NCBI RefSeq assembly: GCF_019793435.1
Contig: NZ_JAILYH010000007.1
Coordinates: 124,001 to 188,000, forward strand
Length of the DNA stretch: 64,000 bases
Direction of reading: 5' to 3'
Origin: Rhizobium redzepovicii
GTDB taxonomy: Bacteria; Pseudomonadota; Alphaproteobacteria; Rhizobiales; Rhizobiaceae
The notes under the pieces were generated by a model. It had not been told where the DNA came from. It searched no databases and was given only the letters and a program-made list of their open reading frames with translations. A program made the position numbers and the translations under genes. This document shows, in pieces, positions 36,338-46,532 of the stretch (position 1 is the first letter of the stretch; every line of letters begins with the position of its first letter).

Positions 36338-37425
36338 CAGACATCCCTCCGCTCGAAATCGATGCGCGGATCGATCCAGGTGTAGATCAGGTCGGAAATC
36401 AGGCTGACGACAAGGCCGAGCAGCGAGAAGATGTAGAGCGTGGCGAAGACGATCGGATAGTCCCGGTTGACCACCGAGAGATAGCCGAGGCGGCCGAGGC
36501 CATCCAGCGAGAAGATATTTTCGATGAGCAGCGAGCCGGTGAAGAATGCGGAAATGAAGGCGCCGGGGAAACCGGCGATGATGATCAGCATGGCATTGCG
36601 GAACACATGGCCATAAAGCACCTGCCGCTCATTCAGACCCTTGGCGCGGGCGGTGACCACATATTGTTTCTTGATCTCCTCGATGAACGAGTTCTTCGTC
36701 AAGAGCGTCGTCGTGGCGAAGGCGGCGAGCGACAGCGAGATCAGCGGCAAAGTGAGGTGCCAGAAATAATCGAGCGGCTTCTGCCACCAGGCGAGCTGGT
36801 CGAAATTGTCGGAGACCAGGCCACGCAGCGGGAACCAGTCGTAGAACGAGCCGCCGGCGAAAAGCACGATCAGGAGAATACCGAAGAGGAAGCTCGGCAC
36901 GGCGTAACCGACGACGATGACGCCCGACGTCCAGACATCGAAGGTCGATCCATCCTTGATCGCCTTGCGGATGCCAAGCGGGATGGAGATGGCATAGGAG
37001 AAGATCAGGATCCAGATGCCGAGCGAGATCGACACCGGCAGCTTCTCCTTGATGAGATTGAGCACGGAGGTATTGCGGAAGAAGCTCTCGCCGAAGTCGA
37101 AGCGGATGTAATTCCACATCATCTCGCCGAAACGCGTCAGCGGCGGCTTGTCGAAGCCAAACTGCTTTTCGAGCTTGGCGATCAGCTCCGGATCGAGCCC
37201 CTGGGCGCCGCGATATTTGGAGCCTTCGTCGCTGCCGCCGCCCCCGAGAAGATCGCCGCCGCCGGACAGGCGTTGATCGGCACTATCGGCCTGACCGGTC
37301 AATTGGGCGATCACCTGCTCGACCGGCCCGCCGGGGGCGAACTGAATGACAATGAAGGAAATCGCCATGATGCCGACAATGGTCGGGATCATCAAAAGCA
37401 GGCGGCGAATGACATAAGCGCCCAT
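36337..37425 (-). CDS. yejB: Peptide ABC importer permease, YejB-like
   Basis: Permease of 362 residues with six membrane segments. N-terminal [20 protein letters not shown] is the standard DppB/OppB-type start. A periplasmic loop containing a Gly- and Ser-rich stretch (about 45-70) follows. The coupling segment is [20 protein letters not shown]. It is preceded by 150 bases separating it from the binding-protein gene. Confidence 0.94.
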   Translation of the reverse strand: MGAYVIRRLLLMIPTIVGIMAISFIVIQFAPGGPVEQVIAQLTGQADSADQRLSGGGDLLGGGGSDEGSKYRGAQGLDPELIAKLEKQFGFDKPPLTRFGEMMWNYIRFDFGESFFRNTSVLNLIKEKLPVSISLGIWILIFSYAISIPLGIRKAIKDGSTFDVWTSGVIVVGYAVPSFLFGILLIVLFAGGSFYDWFPLRGLVSDNFDQLAWWQKPLDYFWHLTLPLISLSLAAFATTTLLTKNSFIEEIKKQYVVTARAKGLNERQVLYGHVFRNAMLIIIAGFPGAFISAFFTGSLLIENIFSLDGLGRLGYLSVVNRDYPIVFATLYIFSLLGLVVSLISDLIYTWIDPRIDFERRDV

Positions 37426-37575
37426 CAGCTTTCAGCCTCCGGAAATTTCATTCTTGTCTGCCCGCCGTCCAGTCCAATGCCGCTCAATCCGCCAGCCTTC
37501 CCTTGCCGGCGCTGCCGGCGTGTCGTGATTCGTTCGTGCCATTTGGAGCCCACGGCCCCTGCATTGCAAGCCCGC

Positions 37576-39408
37576 TCATTTTGCCGAGGCGGACCACCAG
37601 GCTTCCGGGAAACCCAGTCCATAGGTCGGGAAGTCGGTGGGGTGCGTAATCGTGTTCCAATAGGCGAGGTTATAGGTATCGCGATAGAACAGCGGGATGA
37701 CGTAGTGGTTTGCCAGCAATACGCGATCCATTGCCTTGATCGCTGCGACCTGTTCCGCACGATTGGGTGCGAAGATGATCATGCGGATGAGCTCGTCGAC
37801 CGCCGGATTGGCGATGCCTGCATAATTGTGGGAGCCCTGCTGGTCGACCGAACCCGACCCCCAATAATCTGCTTGCTCGTTGCCCGGGTTCATCGTCTCC
37901 GCCCAGACATTCCAGATCATGTCGTAATCGAAGCTGCGCTCGCGGTTGACGGCTTGCGAGGCGTCGACCGTGCGCACCCGCGCATCGATGCCGATTTTCT
38001 TGAGATTGTTGGCATAGGGCACCGCCCAGCGCTCCAATACGGGGCTCGACAACAGGATCTCGAAACTCATCGGCTGGCCGGTCTTGCTATTGACCATGCG
38101 ATTGTTCTTGATCTCCCATCCGGCTTCTTTCAGCAATGCAATCGCCTTGCGGAGGTTGTCGCGGCTTTTCTGCGGATCGCCCCCAACCGGATTGGTGTAG
38201 GGCGTCGTGAAGACCTCAGGCGGAACTTTGTCCTTCATGGCCTGCAGTATTTCCAGTTCACGCCCCTGCGGCAGGCCGGAGGAGGCGAGTTCGGTGTTCC
38301 AGAAGTAGCTGTCGATGCGCTTGTAGCTGTTGAAGGCAACGGTCCGGTTCAGCTCCTCGAAATCGAGGCCGTAATTCAGCGCCTCACGGACCCGTTCATC
38401 CTTGAAGAGGTCACGCCGCATATTGGGCACGAGCGCTTGCAGGATGCCGGTGGAGCGCAGCGGATTTGCAACCTCTTCTTTCTTGACGCGTCCGTCCTTC
38501 ACCGCGGGAAAATCATAACCCGTCGCCCAGCGGGACGCCGTTGTCTCCTGCCAATAGTCACTATTGCCGGCGCGAAAGGCTTCGAACTCGACATCCCGGT
38601 CGCCGAAATAGGTGTAAATGACGTTGCGGAAATTGTTCTGGCCGACATTCACATTGAGATCCTTGCCCCAATAATCGTCGCGCAGTTCATAACGGATCGT
38701 CGCGCCGGACGAAAAGGATGCGATCTTATAAGGCCCCGATCCCATCACAGGCTCGAGCGTCGTCTTTGAGATGTCGCGCGGCTTGCCGTCCGGCCCCTGC
38801 CCCTCCCACCAATGTTTCGGCACGATCACCAACTGGCCGAGAATATTCGGGAGCTCGCGATTGTTCTTTTCGTCGAAGGTGAAAGTGACGTCGCGGTCGC
38901 CCGTCTTTTCGGCCTTCACCACGTGGCGATAATAGTTCGCGGTGGCAGCGTTTAACTCCTTCGTCTTATCCAGACTGAAGATCACGTCGTCGGGCGTTAT
39001 CGGCTGGCCATCCGCCCATTTCGCTTCCTTGCGGAGGCGAAAGGTCGCGCTTGAGACGTCATCCGGATAGGACAGGCCCTCAGCAAGCAGACCATAGGAA
39101 ACAAGGAGCTCGTCATCGGTCGGCTTCATCAACGTGTCGTAGACGAGCGAGAGCCCTGCCGCTATCTGGCCTTTAGCAAGGATAGGATTGAAGGTGTCGA
39201 AGGCGCCGCTGGCAGAAAGGCGCAGGTCTCCGCCTTTTGGGGCATTGGGATTGACGTAGTCGAAATGCGCAAAGCCCGGCTTGTACTTCATCTCACTGAT
39301 GACGGAACTGCCGATCCGAAACGGCTGGTCCTGACCCGTTGCCGTCATGGGCGCCAAGACGCCCGTCAGCGATACAAACAAACCGATCTTCGACCACAAA
39401 GCCGCCAT
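37576..39408 (-). CDS. yejA: Peptide-binding protein of the Yej importer
   Basis: Extracellular solute-binding protein family 5 member of 610 residues. A signal peptide (about 1-25, ending MTATGQ) is followed by a large two-lobe domain. Recognisable family segments are YDTLMKPTDDELLVSYGLLA (about 90-109), KWADGQPITPDDVIFSLDKT and, late, FDYDMIWNVWAETMNPGNEQ, typical of YejA. It is the first gene of the reverse operon and faces mepA across a 247-base gap that must hold its promoter. Confidence 0.94.
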   Translation of the reverse strand: MAALWSKIGLFVSLTGVLAPMTATGQDQPFRIGSSVISEMKYKPGFAHFDYVNPNAPKGGDLRLSASGAFDTFNPILAKGQIAAGLSLVYDTLMKPTDDELLVSYGLLAEGLSYPDDVSSATFRLRKEAKWADGQPITPDDVIFSLDKTKELNAATANYYRHVVKAEKTGDRDVTFTFDEKNNRELPNILGQLVIVPKHWWEGQGPDGKPRDISKTTLEPVMGSGPYKIASFSSGATIRYELRDDYWGKDLNVNVGQNNFRNVIYTYFGDRDVEFEAFRAGNSDYWQETTASRWATGYDFPAVKDGRVKKEEVANPLRSTGILQALVPNMRRDLFKDERVREALNYGLDFEELNRTVAFNSYKRIDSYFWNTELASSGLPQGRELEILQAMKDKVPPEVFTTPYTNPVGGDPQKSRDNLRKAIALLKEAGWEIKNNRMVNSKTGQPMSFEILLSSPVLERWAVPYANNLKKIGIDARVRTVDASQAVNRERSFDYDMIWNVWAETMNPGNEQADYWGSGSVDQQGSHNYAGIANPAVDELIRMIIFAPNRAEQVAAIKAMDRVLLANHYVIPLFYRDTYNLAYWNTITHPTDFPTYGLGFPEAWWSASAK

Positions 39409-39655
39409 TCACGCTTTCCCCTCATTATTGGTGGGTTCGACAATACGAAAAATACAGGCGAAAAACAGGTGAGAGTTTGGTTTTTGCCGGACTCGCGAAA
39501 ATTTGAGCCGTTGGTGTCACCCCCCTCGCAACTTGCGGTGCAACGCTGCGGCGATCCGTCACCGCCGCCGCCTATCCCCGCCAGCCAAAACATCGATTCA
39601 CCAAAATCACTTTTCACGATAGATTCGAACGCAAATCACTTCTCAAGGAAACAGC

Positions 39656-40732
39656 ATGGCTTTCGGCTTCGCTCAGGCTTTCAAGACATTCGGCAAACTG
39701 ACGCTTGCCGGGGCAATCGGCGCGAGCCTTGCGGCCGGCGATGTCGGGGCCGAACAGAAGACGCCGAGCCCCGGCAGCGCCAAGGGCCAGTTCGGCGCCG
39801 TCGGCCTGCCGACTCAGGGACCGGCGCAGCCGATCGGGTTTTACGCCAAGGGCTGCATGACCGGTGCGGTGGCGCTGCCGGCCGACGGGCCGACCTGGGA
39901 GGCGATGCGGCTTTCGCGCAATCGACGCTGGGGCAACCCGGCGATGATTTCGCTGCTCGAACGTCTTTCACAGGATGGGGTCAAATATGCCGGCTGGCCG
40001 GGCCTTCTCGTCGGCGACATCGCGCAGCCGCGCGGCGGGCCGATGTTCAACGGTCATGCCTCGCACCAGATTGGCCTCGATGCCGACGTCTGGTTTACGC
40101 CGATGCCGGCGCGCCGCATGACGGCAAAGGAACGCGAGGACCTGCCCTTCACCACCATGCTGCAAAAGGACAAGTTCCTGACCGTCGACCCTAATGTGTG
40201 GACGCAATCGCGGGCGCGGCTGCTGATGCTGGCGGCAAGCTATCCCGAGGTCGAGCGCATCTTCGTCAACCCGGCGATCAAGAAGAAAATGTGCGACACC
40301 TGGACGGGCGACCGCACCAATCTCGGCAAGCTTCGGCCGGAATACGGTCATGACTCGCATTTCCACATCCGCATCAAATGCCCGGCCGGCGCTGCCGGAT
40401 GCACGCCGCAGGCGCCTGTTGCCGCCGGCGACGGCTGCGACAAGTCGCTCGCCTGGTGGTTCACGCCTGCCCCCTGGGCCGCGCCAAAACCGCCAAAGCC
40501 CGGCGCCAAGCCGCCGAAACCGCCGCGTGAAATGATGGTTTCCGACCTGCCGAAAGCCTGTGCCGCCGTGCTCGATGCCGCGTCCGTTGCCTCGATGCAG
40601 GCCGCCACCTATGGCGGGCCCTCCGCCGCAAGCGCGCTGACTGCTGCTCCGGTAGCAGAGCCGGCCGCCGATCCCGATGAGGCACTGCCGGATGTCGGCC
40701 CGGTTCCGAACGACAAGCCAGCGATCCAATGA
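39656..40732 (+). CDS. mepA: Penicillin-insensitive murein endopeptidase
   Basis: Periplasmic LAS-family (M74) metallopeptidase of 358 residues that cleaves D-Ala-mDAP cross-links in peptidoglycan. Signal peptide about 1-32. Zinc ligands are in FNGHASHQIGLDADVWF (about 131-147) and GHDSHFHIRIKCP (about 231-243). The C-terminal part after the catalytic domain carries a Pro- and Lys-rich linker and an Ala-rich tail that is longer than in E. coli MepA. AAGGAAACAGC precedes the ATG. Confidence 0.94.
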   Translation: MAFGFAQAFKTFGKLTLAGAIGASLAAGDVGAEQKTPSPGSAKGQFGAVGLPTQGPAQPIGFYAKGCMTGAVALPADGPTWEAMRLSRNRRWGNPAMISLLERLSQDGVKYAGWPGLLVGDIAQPRGGPMFNGHASHQIGLDADVWFTPMPARRMTAKEREDLPFTTMLQKDKFLTVDPNVWTQSRARLLMLAASYPEVERIFVNPAIKKKMCDTWTGDRTNLGKLRPEYGHDSHFHIRIKCPAGAAGCTPQAPVAAGDGCDKSLAWWFTPAPWAAPKPPKPGAKPPKPPREMMVSDLPKACAAVLDAASVASMQAATYGGPSAASALTAAPVAEPAADPDEALPDVGPVPNDKPAIQ

Positions 40733-40834
40733 GAACGGCCGAGGCGGACGGAAAGGGGCGCTGTCTTTCAAATCGCAAACTCTTGGTATAGAAGCGGTCA
40801 AATCGATTGAATTGCTTGGGCGGAGATAGGATTC

Positions 40835-41215
40835 ATGGCCGGCGGCAAATGCCTTGCATTGATTGCGCATGACCAGAAGAAAGACGACATGGCGGCGTTC
40901 GCCCGCGCCCACAGCGACATTCTTTCCCGCTGGAAGATCGTCGCCACCGGCACGACCGGCGGGCGCGTGCTCGTCGCAGCTCCGGATCTCGATGTCACAA
41001 GATTGAAAAGCGGACCACTCGGCGGCGACCAGCAGATCGGCGCGCTGATTTCGACCGGCGAGGTCAGGGCCTTGATCTTCTTCGTCGACCCCTTGACGCC
41101 AATGCCGCACGATGTCGACGTCAAGGCGCTGATGCGGCTCGCCATCGTTTACGATATTCCGATGGCGCTCAATCACGCGACCGCTATAAAACTTCTTCCC
41201 ACACTCGAAGCCTGA
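40835..41215 (+). CDS. mgsA: Methylglyoxal synthase
   Basis: Converts dihydroxyacetone phosphate to methylglyoxal and phosphate, a glycolytic bypass. A 126-residue homohexamer-type enzyme. N-terminal [11 protein letters not shown] (conserved histidine), phosphate-binding TGTTG (about 41-45), catalytic aspartate region [11 protein letters not shown] (about 64-74) and [18 protein letters not shown] are all present. It lies 17 bases before glk, so the two probably form an operon that balances sugar phosphate flow. Confidence 0.96.
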   Translation: MAGGKCLALIAHDQKKDDMAAFARAHSDILSRWKIVATGTTGGRVLVAAPDLDVTRLKSGPLGGDQQIGALISTGEVRALIFFVDPLTPMPHDVDVKALMRLAIVYDIPMALNHATAIKLLPTLEA

Positions 41216-41232
41216 TCAGCACGGAACCGGCC

Positions 41233-42258
41233 ATGCCAAAACCGAACCACAGCACCGCTCCGCTGCCTTTCCCGATCCTGATCGGCGATATCGGCGGCAC
41301 GAATGCCCGCTTCTCCATCCTGACCGATGCCTATGCCGAGCCGAAACAGTTTCCGAACGTGCGCACGGCGGATTTCGCCACGATCGACGCGGCGATCCAG
41401 CAGGGGGTGCTCGACAAGACCGCCGTGCAGCCGCGCTCGGCGATCCTTGCCGTCGCCGGCCCGATCAACGATGACGAGATCCCGCTGACCAATTGCGCCT
41501 GGGTGGTGCGGCCAAAGACGATGATCGAGGGCCTCGGTATGGAGGACGTGCTGGTCGTCAACGATTTCGAGGCGCAGGCGCTCGCAGTCGCCGCCCTTTC
41601 GGATGAGAACCGCGAACGCATCGGCGACGCCACTGGCGACATGATCGCGTCGCGCGTCGTGCTCGGACCCGGCACCGGGCTCGGCGTCGGCGGGCTGGTG
41701 CATGCCCAGCACAGCTGGATCCCGGTTCCCGGTGAAGGCGGCCATGTCGATCTCGGACCGCGCAGCAAGCGCGACTATCAAATCTTCCCGCATATCGAGA
41801 CGATCGAAGGGCGCGTGTCGGCCGAGCAGATCCTTTGCGGGCGGGGCCTCGTCAACCTCTATCATGCCATCTGCGTGGTCGACGGCATCCAGCCGACCAT
41901 GAAGGATCCCGCCGACATCACTTCGCACGCGCTTGCCGGCAGCGACAAGGCGGCGGTCGAGACCGTCTCGCTGTTTGCCACCTATCTCGGCCGGGTGGCG
42001 GGCGACATGGCGATGGTGTTCATGGCGCGCGGCGGCGTTTATCTATCCGGGGGCATCTCGCAGAAGATCCTGCCGGCGCTGAGGAGGCCGGAATTCCGCT
42101 TGGCCTTCGAGGACAAGGCGCCGCATACGGCGCTGCTTCGCACCATCCCGACCTATGTGGTGACGCATCCGCTGGCAGCGCTTGCCGGGCTTTCCTCCTA
42201 CGCCCGCATGCCGGCGAATTTCGGCGTCTCGACGGAAGGCCGCCGCTGGCGGCGCTGA
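41233..42258 (+). CDS. glk: Glucokinase
   Basis: Phosphorylates glucose with ATP. A 341-residue member of the bacterial Glk family (hexokinase-type fold), not the ROK family. N-terminal phosphate loop [14 protein letters not shown] (about 14-27), second phosphate motif [11 protein letters not shown], active-site NDFEAQA with the glucose-binding aspartate, and [12 protein letters not shown] are visible. C-terminal [12 protein letters not shown] binds the adenine side. It is downstream of mgsA. Confidence 0.95.
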   Translation: MPKPNHSTAPLPFPILIGDIGGTNARFSILTDAYAEPKQFPNVRTADFATIDAAIQQGVLDKTAVQPRSAILAVAGPINDDEIPLTNCAWVVRPKTMIEGLGMEDVLVVNDFEAQALAVAALSDENRERIGDATGDMIASRVVLGPGTGLGVGGLVHAQHSWIPVPGEGGHVDLGPRSKRDYQIFPHIETIEGRVSAEQILCGRGLVNLYHAICVVDGIQPTMKDPADITSHALAGSDKAAVETVSLFATYLGRVAGDMAMVFMARGGVYLSGGISQKILPALRRPEFRLAFEDKAPHTALLRTIPTYVVTHPLAALAGLSSYARMPANFGVSTEGRRWRR

Positions 42259-42383
42259 GCCCGGCGCGCGCGCCACCCGGGCGGGCGGCGCTCTAGCCAA
42301 ACCAATCCCAACTCTTTATAGAGCCGGCAAAAGTACGCGTCGCACCCTGCGCCGCGTTTGGCGCGAGACAGGAAACCCGATAT

Positions 42384-44171
42384 TTGGAAGCGGCGGAAAG
42401 CAGAACGCAGAGCGTCAGCAGCGATACCGTAACCGGCATCCTCAAGCGCATCATTGCTGAAAACGGCCGCGACCATCTCTGGGGCTATGTCTTTGCGATT
42501 GCCTGCCTGATCGTCGTGGCGCTTTCGACGGCGTTTACCGCCTGGATCATGCGGGCGATCATCGATGAGGCCTTCGCCAACCGGCGCGCCGATGTCGTCT
42601 GGATCATCTGTCTTTCGATCTTCATCGCCTTCGTGCTGCGCGGCTTTGCGAGCTACGGCCAGGCGGTGGCGCTGTCCAAGGTCGGCAACGACATCGTCGC
42701 GCGTTACCAGCGCCGACTCTATTCGCATCTGATGACGCTGTCAGTCGGCTTCTTCAGCGAGGCGCGCTCAGCCCATATCGCCGCGCAGGTGAGCCAAAAC
42801 GTCAGCGGCATCCGCGACGTGCTCAACCTGACGATCACCTCGACGGTGCGCGACCTTTTGACCTTCGTGTCGCTGCTGGCGGTGATGATCCTCCAGGATC
42901 CGTTGCTCAGCCTTGCGGTGTTCATCATGGCTCCGCCGCTGCTTTATGCGCTGCGCTACGTTTCCAAGCGGCTGCGCTCGGCGACCCGCGAGGCGGTGCA
43001 TTTGAACAGCCACGTTCTCGGCGCCATGCAGGAGACGATCCAGGGCATCGCCATCGTGAAAGCCTTCACGATGGAAGACGAGCTGGAACGCAAGGTCACC
43101 AAGCTCATCAAGGGTGCCGAAAACAGGGCGAACCGGATTGCCCGGCTTTCCGAACGCACCTCTCCGCTGACCGAGAGTTTCGCGGGTTTTGCCGTCGCCA
43201 GCGTGCTGGCCTATGCCGCCTACCGCTCGATCTACTACAATGTGCCGCCGGGCGCCTTCTTCTCCTTCGTCACGGCGCTGCTGCTTGCCTATGATCCGGC
43301 CCGCCGGCTTGCCCGACTGCAGGTGCAGATGGAGCGGGCCGTCGTCAATGCGCGAATGATCTACGAATTGCTCGACATGGAGCCGCGCCAACGCGACCTG
43401 CCGGATGCCCAGCCGCTGACGGTGACGCAAGCCCGGATCGAATTCCGCAATGTTTCCTTTGGCTACGGCAGTGAGAGCGTGCTGAGCGGTGTGAGCTTCA
43501 TCGCCGAGGGCGGCGCGACCACGGCGCTGGTCGGTCCTTCAGGCGCCGGCAAATCCACGGTCATCAACCTCATTCCGCGCTTTTACGATCCGCGCGAGGG
43601 CGAGATCCTGATCGACGGGCAGGACATCGCCCACATCACCAAGAAATCACTGCGCCATCAGCTCGCTTATGTCTCGCAGCAGCCTTACCTGTTCGAGGGC
43701 ACGATCCGCGACAATATCCGCTACGGCCGACCGGAAGCGACCGATGCCGACGTGGAAGACGCGGCTCGGCTTGCCTATGCGCATGACTTCATCGCAGCGC
43801 AGCCGCAGGGTTACGACACGCCGGTCGGCGAAAATGGCGTGACGCTTTCGGGCGGCCAGCGTCAGCGGCTGTCGATTGCGCGCGCGCTGGTGCGCAATGC
43901 GCCGATCCTGCTGCTCGACGAGGCGACCTCGGCGCTCGATACCGAATCCGAAGCGGCCGTGCAAAAGGCGCTCGACGAGGCAATGACCGGGCGCACCGTC
44001 GTCGTCATCGCTCACCGGCTTTCGACTGTGGTTCGCGCCGACAAGATCGTCGTCATGCAGCAGGGCCGCGTCGTCGAAGAAGGCAATCACGAGACGCTTG
44101 CGAAGGTCAGCGACGGTCTTTACGCTCGCCTCAACAATCTGCAGAGGCCTTCGGCCTCCGATTCAAACTGA
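42384..44171 (+). CDS. ABC exporter, fused permease and ATPase (MsbA-like)
   Basis: Half-transporter of 595 residues. The N-terminal membrane domain has about six helices (near 35-330); the ATPase domain follows with Walker A GPSGAGKSTVIN (about 383-394), signature [15 protein letters not shown] and Walker B ILLLDEATSALD. It works as a homodimer; lipid-linked or hydrophobic substrates are usual for this group. The start is a TTG at 42384 without a strong ribosome site, so the N terminus is uncertain. The substrate cannot be read from context. Confidence 0.9.
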   Translation: MEAAESRTQSVSSDTVTGILKRIIAENGRDHLWGYVFAIACLIVVALSTAFTAWIMRAIIDEAFANRRADVVWIICLSIFIAFVLRGFASYGQAVALSKVGNDIVARYQRRLYSHLMTLSVGFFSEARSAHIAAQVSQNVSGIRDVLNLTITSTVRDLLTFVSLLAVMILQDPLLSLAVFIMAPPLLYALRYVSKRLRSATREAVHLNSHVLGAMQETIQGIAIVKAFTMEDELERKVTKLIKGAENRANRIARLSERTSPLTESFAGFAVASVLAYAAYRSIYYNVPPGAFFSFVTALLLAYDPARRLARLQVQMERAVVNARMIYELLDMEPRQRDLPDAQPLTVTQARIEFRNVSFGYGSESVLSGVSFIAEGGATTALVGPSGAGKSTVINLIPRFYDPREGEILIDGQDIAHITKKSLRHQLAYVSQQPYLFEGTIRDNIRYGRPEATDADVEDAARLAYAHDFIAAQPQGYDTPVGENGVTLSGGQRQRLSIARALVRNAPILLLDEATSALDTESEAAVQKALDEAMTGRTVVVIAHRLSTVVRADKIVVMQQGRVVEEGNHETLAKVSDGLYARLNNLQRPSASDSN

Positions 44172-44186
44172 CCTGGTGAAACTGAC

Positions 44187-45011
44187 ATGAGCGATGCTGC
44201 GATGAAACTGGTGGTGGTTGGCGCAGCCGGGCGCATGGGGCAGACACTGATCCGGCTCATCCATTCCATCGAGGGCGCCACACTGCATGCGGCGGTCGAG
44301 CGCAGCGGTTCACCCTTTATCGGCAAGGATGCCGGCGAGATTGCCGGTCTCGGCCCGAGCGGCATCATCATCGGCGACGATCCGCTCCAGGCCTTCCTCG
44401 ACGCCGAAGGTGTGCTCGACTTCACCTCGCCCGCCGCGACAGTAGAATTCTCGGGGCTGGCCGCGCAGGCCCGCATCGTCCATGTCGTCGGCACGACCGG
44501 CTGCTCGGACGACGACAATGCCAGGATCACTGCTGCGGCCCGCCATGCCCGCATCGTCAAGTCAGGCAATATGAGCCTCGGCGTCAATCTGCTCAGCGTG
44601 CTCGCCGAGCAGGCTGCGTGGGCGCTCGAACCCGATGACTGGGACATCGAAATCCTGGAAATGCACCATAAGCACAAGGTGGATGCGCCTTCCGGCACCG
44701 CCCTTCTGCTCGGCGAGGCCGCGGCCAAGGGGCGCAATATCGATCTCGCCTCGAAATCGGTCCGCGTACGCGACGGCCATACGGGCGCTCGGCAAGCCGG
44801 CACGATCGGTTTTGCGACGCTGCGCGGCGGCTCCGTCATCGGCGAGCATTCGGTGCTTTTCGCCGGCGAAGGCGAGATCGTCACCCTGTCGCACAGCGCT
44901 GCCGACCGATCGATTTTTGCGCGCGGCGCCATCAAGGCCGCACTCTGGGCGCGCGACAAGAAGCCGGGTCTCTATTCCATGCTCGACGTGCTCGGGCTTT
45001 CTTCCCAATAA
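44187..45011 (+). CDS. dapB: 4-hydroxy-tetrahydrodipicolinate reductase
   Basis: Second step of the diaminopimelate/lysine branch, reducing the DapA product with NAD(P)H. A 274-residue enzyme of normal length. N-terminal Rossmann loop [14 protein letters not shown] (about 8-21), central GTTGCSDDD, and the catalytic [15 protein letters not shown] (about 156-170) with the His-Lys pair. It follows the exporter gene by 15 bases and precedes gpmA by 21, so these three could share a transcript. Confidence 0.97.
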   Translation: MSDAAMKLVVVGAAGRMGQTLIRLIHSIEGATLHAAVERSGSPFIGKDAGEIAGLGPSGIIIGDDPLQAFLDAEGVLDFTSPAATVEFSGLAAQARIVHVVGTTGCSDDDNARITAAARHARIVKSGNMSLGVNLLSVLAEQAAWALEPDDWDIEILEMHHKHKVDAPSGTALLLGEAAAKGRNIDLASKSVRVRDGHTGARQAGTIGFATLRGGSVIGEHSVLFAGEGEIVTLSHSAADRSIFARGAIKAALWARDKKPGLYSMLDVLGLSSQ

Positions 45012-45032
45012 CGACATATCGGAGGCATATTC

Positions 45033-45668
45033 ATGAGCGGAACCCTCGTCCTCGTTCGCCACGGCCAGAGTGACTGGAACCTGAAGAATCTCTTCACCGG
45101 CTGGAAGGATCCCGATCTGACGGCGCTCGGCATCGAGGAAGCCAATGCCGGCGGCGCCGCACTCGCAGAATACGGGATCAAGTTCGACGTCGCCTATACC
45201 TCGGTGCTGGTGCGCGCCCAGCACACGCTGAAGCTCATCCTCGACAAGGTCGGCCAGCCGGATCTCCCTACGATCCGCGACCAGGCGCTGAACGAGCGCG
45301 ACTATGGCGACCTCTCCGGCCTCAACAAGGACGATGCCCGCGCCAAATGGGGCGAGGAACAGGTGCACATCTGGCGCCGTTCCTACGACGTGCCGCCGCC
45401 CGGCGGCGAAAGCCTGCGCGACACCGGCGCCCGCGTCTGGCCCTATTACCTTACCGAGATCCTACCGCGCGTGCTTCGGGGCGAGAAAGTGCTGGTCGCC
45501 GCCCACGGCAATTCGCTGCGTTCGCTGGTCATGGTGCTCGACAAGCTGACCAAGGAAGGCGTGCTTGCCCTCAATCTCGCAACCGGCGTTCCCATGGTCT
45601 ACAAGCTGAAGGCGGATTCGACCGTGGCGTCAAAGGAAGTGCTCGGCGACATGTCCGGCGCGCACTGA
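45033..45668 (+). CDS. gpmA: 2,3-bisphosphoglycerate-dependent phosphoglycerate mutase
   Basis: Interconverts 3- and 2-phosphoglycerate in glycolysis. A 211-residue histidine phosphatase superfamily member. N-terminal [20 protein letters not shown] carries the phosphorylated histidine; later [15 protein letters not shown] and the second histidine in [13 protein letters not shown] are present. Shorter than enteric GpmA (about 250) because a C-terminal and a loop segment are lacking, as is normal in alphaproteobacteria. Confidence 0.96.
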   Translation: MSGTLVLVRHGQSDWNLKNLFTGWKDPDLTALGIEEANAGGAALAEYGIKFDVAYTSVLVRAQHTLKLILDKVGQPDLPTIRDQALNERDYGDLSGLNKDDARAKWGEEQVHIWRRSYDVPPPGGESLRDTGARVWPYYLTEILPRVLRGEKVLVAAHGNSLRSLVMVLDKLTKEGVLALNLATGVPMVYKLKADSTVASKEVLGDMSGAH

Positions 45669-45681
45669 ATGCAATTTGCCC

Positions 45682-46419
45682 TCAGTTCTCAATCGTGAAC
45701 TGCACTCGGTCGGCCGCAAAGCGGCTGATCGAATATTGCACCGGCAGACCGTCAAGATCGGTGTTCATCGCCTTGGCGATCAGCAGGATCGCGCCGGGCG
45801 TCAGCTCCAGATCGGCCAGATCGGCCGTGTTCGCATGGGAGGCCGTCACTTCGGTCGTCGCACGGACATAATCCGACAGGCCAAGATCGGCGAAGGCCTT
45901 GGTGATCGATTCGCGCTTGCGATAGGCCTCGCCGATCCCGGCGAAGCGTGCGGCGGGAAACCAGCTCGTCGCTTTTGACACCGGCCGCTTGTCCGCCTGA
46001 CGCAATGTTTCCAGACGGATCACCTGCTCCCCCTGCTTCAGACCCAGCCAGCGGGCGACCTCGGCGCTTGCTTCCTCCTGCACCTCATCGAGCAGTAGGC
46101 TGCGCATCTCGCGCGCCTGATCGCCGATGCCTGACGTGAAGCGGGTGCGCCGGGTGATCGGAAAATTCAGCCGCTCCTTGCGCTCGATCAGCGTGCCGCG
46201 ACCTTGTACCGCGCGCACGATCCCCTCCTGCGCCAATGCCGCCAGGGCGCTGCGCACCGTGTGGCGGTTGACGCCGAATTGCAGTGCCAGGACCGTTTCC
46301 GGCGGCACCATTCCCGTTTCGTCATAGGTACCGTTGCCGATCGTCTCGCGAATCCGGTCAGCGATCTGACGCCAGAGCGCCACGCCGGTCTGCCTTTGCA
46401 CTTGCTTCAATCCCGCCAT
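45682..46419 (-). CDS. phnF: GntR/HutC-family regulator of phosphonate genes
   Basis: Transcriptional regulator of 245 residues, divergent from phnG. The N-terminal winged helix includes LALQFGVNRHTVRSALAALA (about 47-66), the usual GntR recognition helix. The C-terminal UTRA effector domain (about 95-240) places it in the HutC subfamily, like PhnF of other C-P lyase clusters. A perfect inverted repeat near phnG is its likely operator. The ligand is unknown; a phosphonate or pathway intermediate is inferred. Confidence 0.93.
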   Translation of the reverse strand: MAGLKQVQRQTGVALWRQIADRIRETIGNGTYDETGMVPPETVLALQFGVNRHTVRSALAALAQEGIVRAVQGRGTLIERKERLNFPITRRTRFTSGIGDQAREMRSLLLDEVQEEASAEVARWLGLKQGEQVIRLETLRQADKRPVSKATSWFPAARFAGIGEAYRKRESITKAFADLGLSDYVRATTEVTASHANTADLADLELTPGAILLIAKAMNTDLDGLPVQYSISRFAADRVQFTIEN

Positions 46420-46444
46420 TCGTTCCCGCCATTTCCCGCGCCCG

Positions 46445-46462
46445 ATGTCACACGCTTGTCAC
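46445..46462 (+). promoter_or_regulatory. PHO box upstream of phnG
   Basis: ATGTCAC and TTGTCAC are separated by four bases, giving two TGTCA cores at the exact 11-base period expected for PhoB. It lies between the divergent phnF and phnG genes, 25 bases from the phnF start and 70 from phnG. Phosphate-starvation control of the C-P lyase operon follows from known PHO box function. Confidence 0.8.
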
Positions 46463-46497
46463 GACATCGATTTAGGACTAAGTATAGCTTGTATGGT

Positions 46498-46515
46498 TGT
46501 CTATATCAATAGACA
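46498..46515. promoter_or_regulatory. Inverted repeat, likely PhnF operator
   Basis: TGTCTAT and ATAGACA form a perfect 7-bp repeat with a 4-base spacer, ending 17 bases before the phnG start. The GTCTA...TAGAC pattern suits the HutC subfamily of GntR regulators. It overlaps the region where the phnG promoter or transcript start must lie, so repression by PhnF is a natural reading. Confidence 0.7.
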
Positions 46516-46532
46516 TTTAAAGGGAAGCGGCG

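Noticed and set aside
36304..38769. Very long forward frame of 821 codons
   Set aside because: It lies antisense to yejB and yejA, whose motifs are intact; GC-rich third positions create long open shadow frames. Its composition is rich in Arg, Asp and Gly with no domain.
45676..45978. Forward frame of 100 codons after gpmA
   Set aside because: Antisense to phnF, whose helix-turn-helix and UTRA domains are clear.
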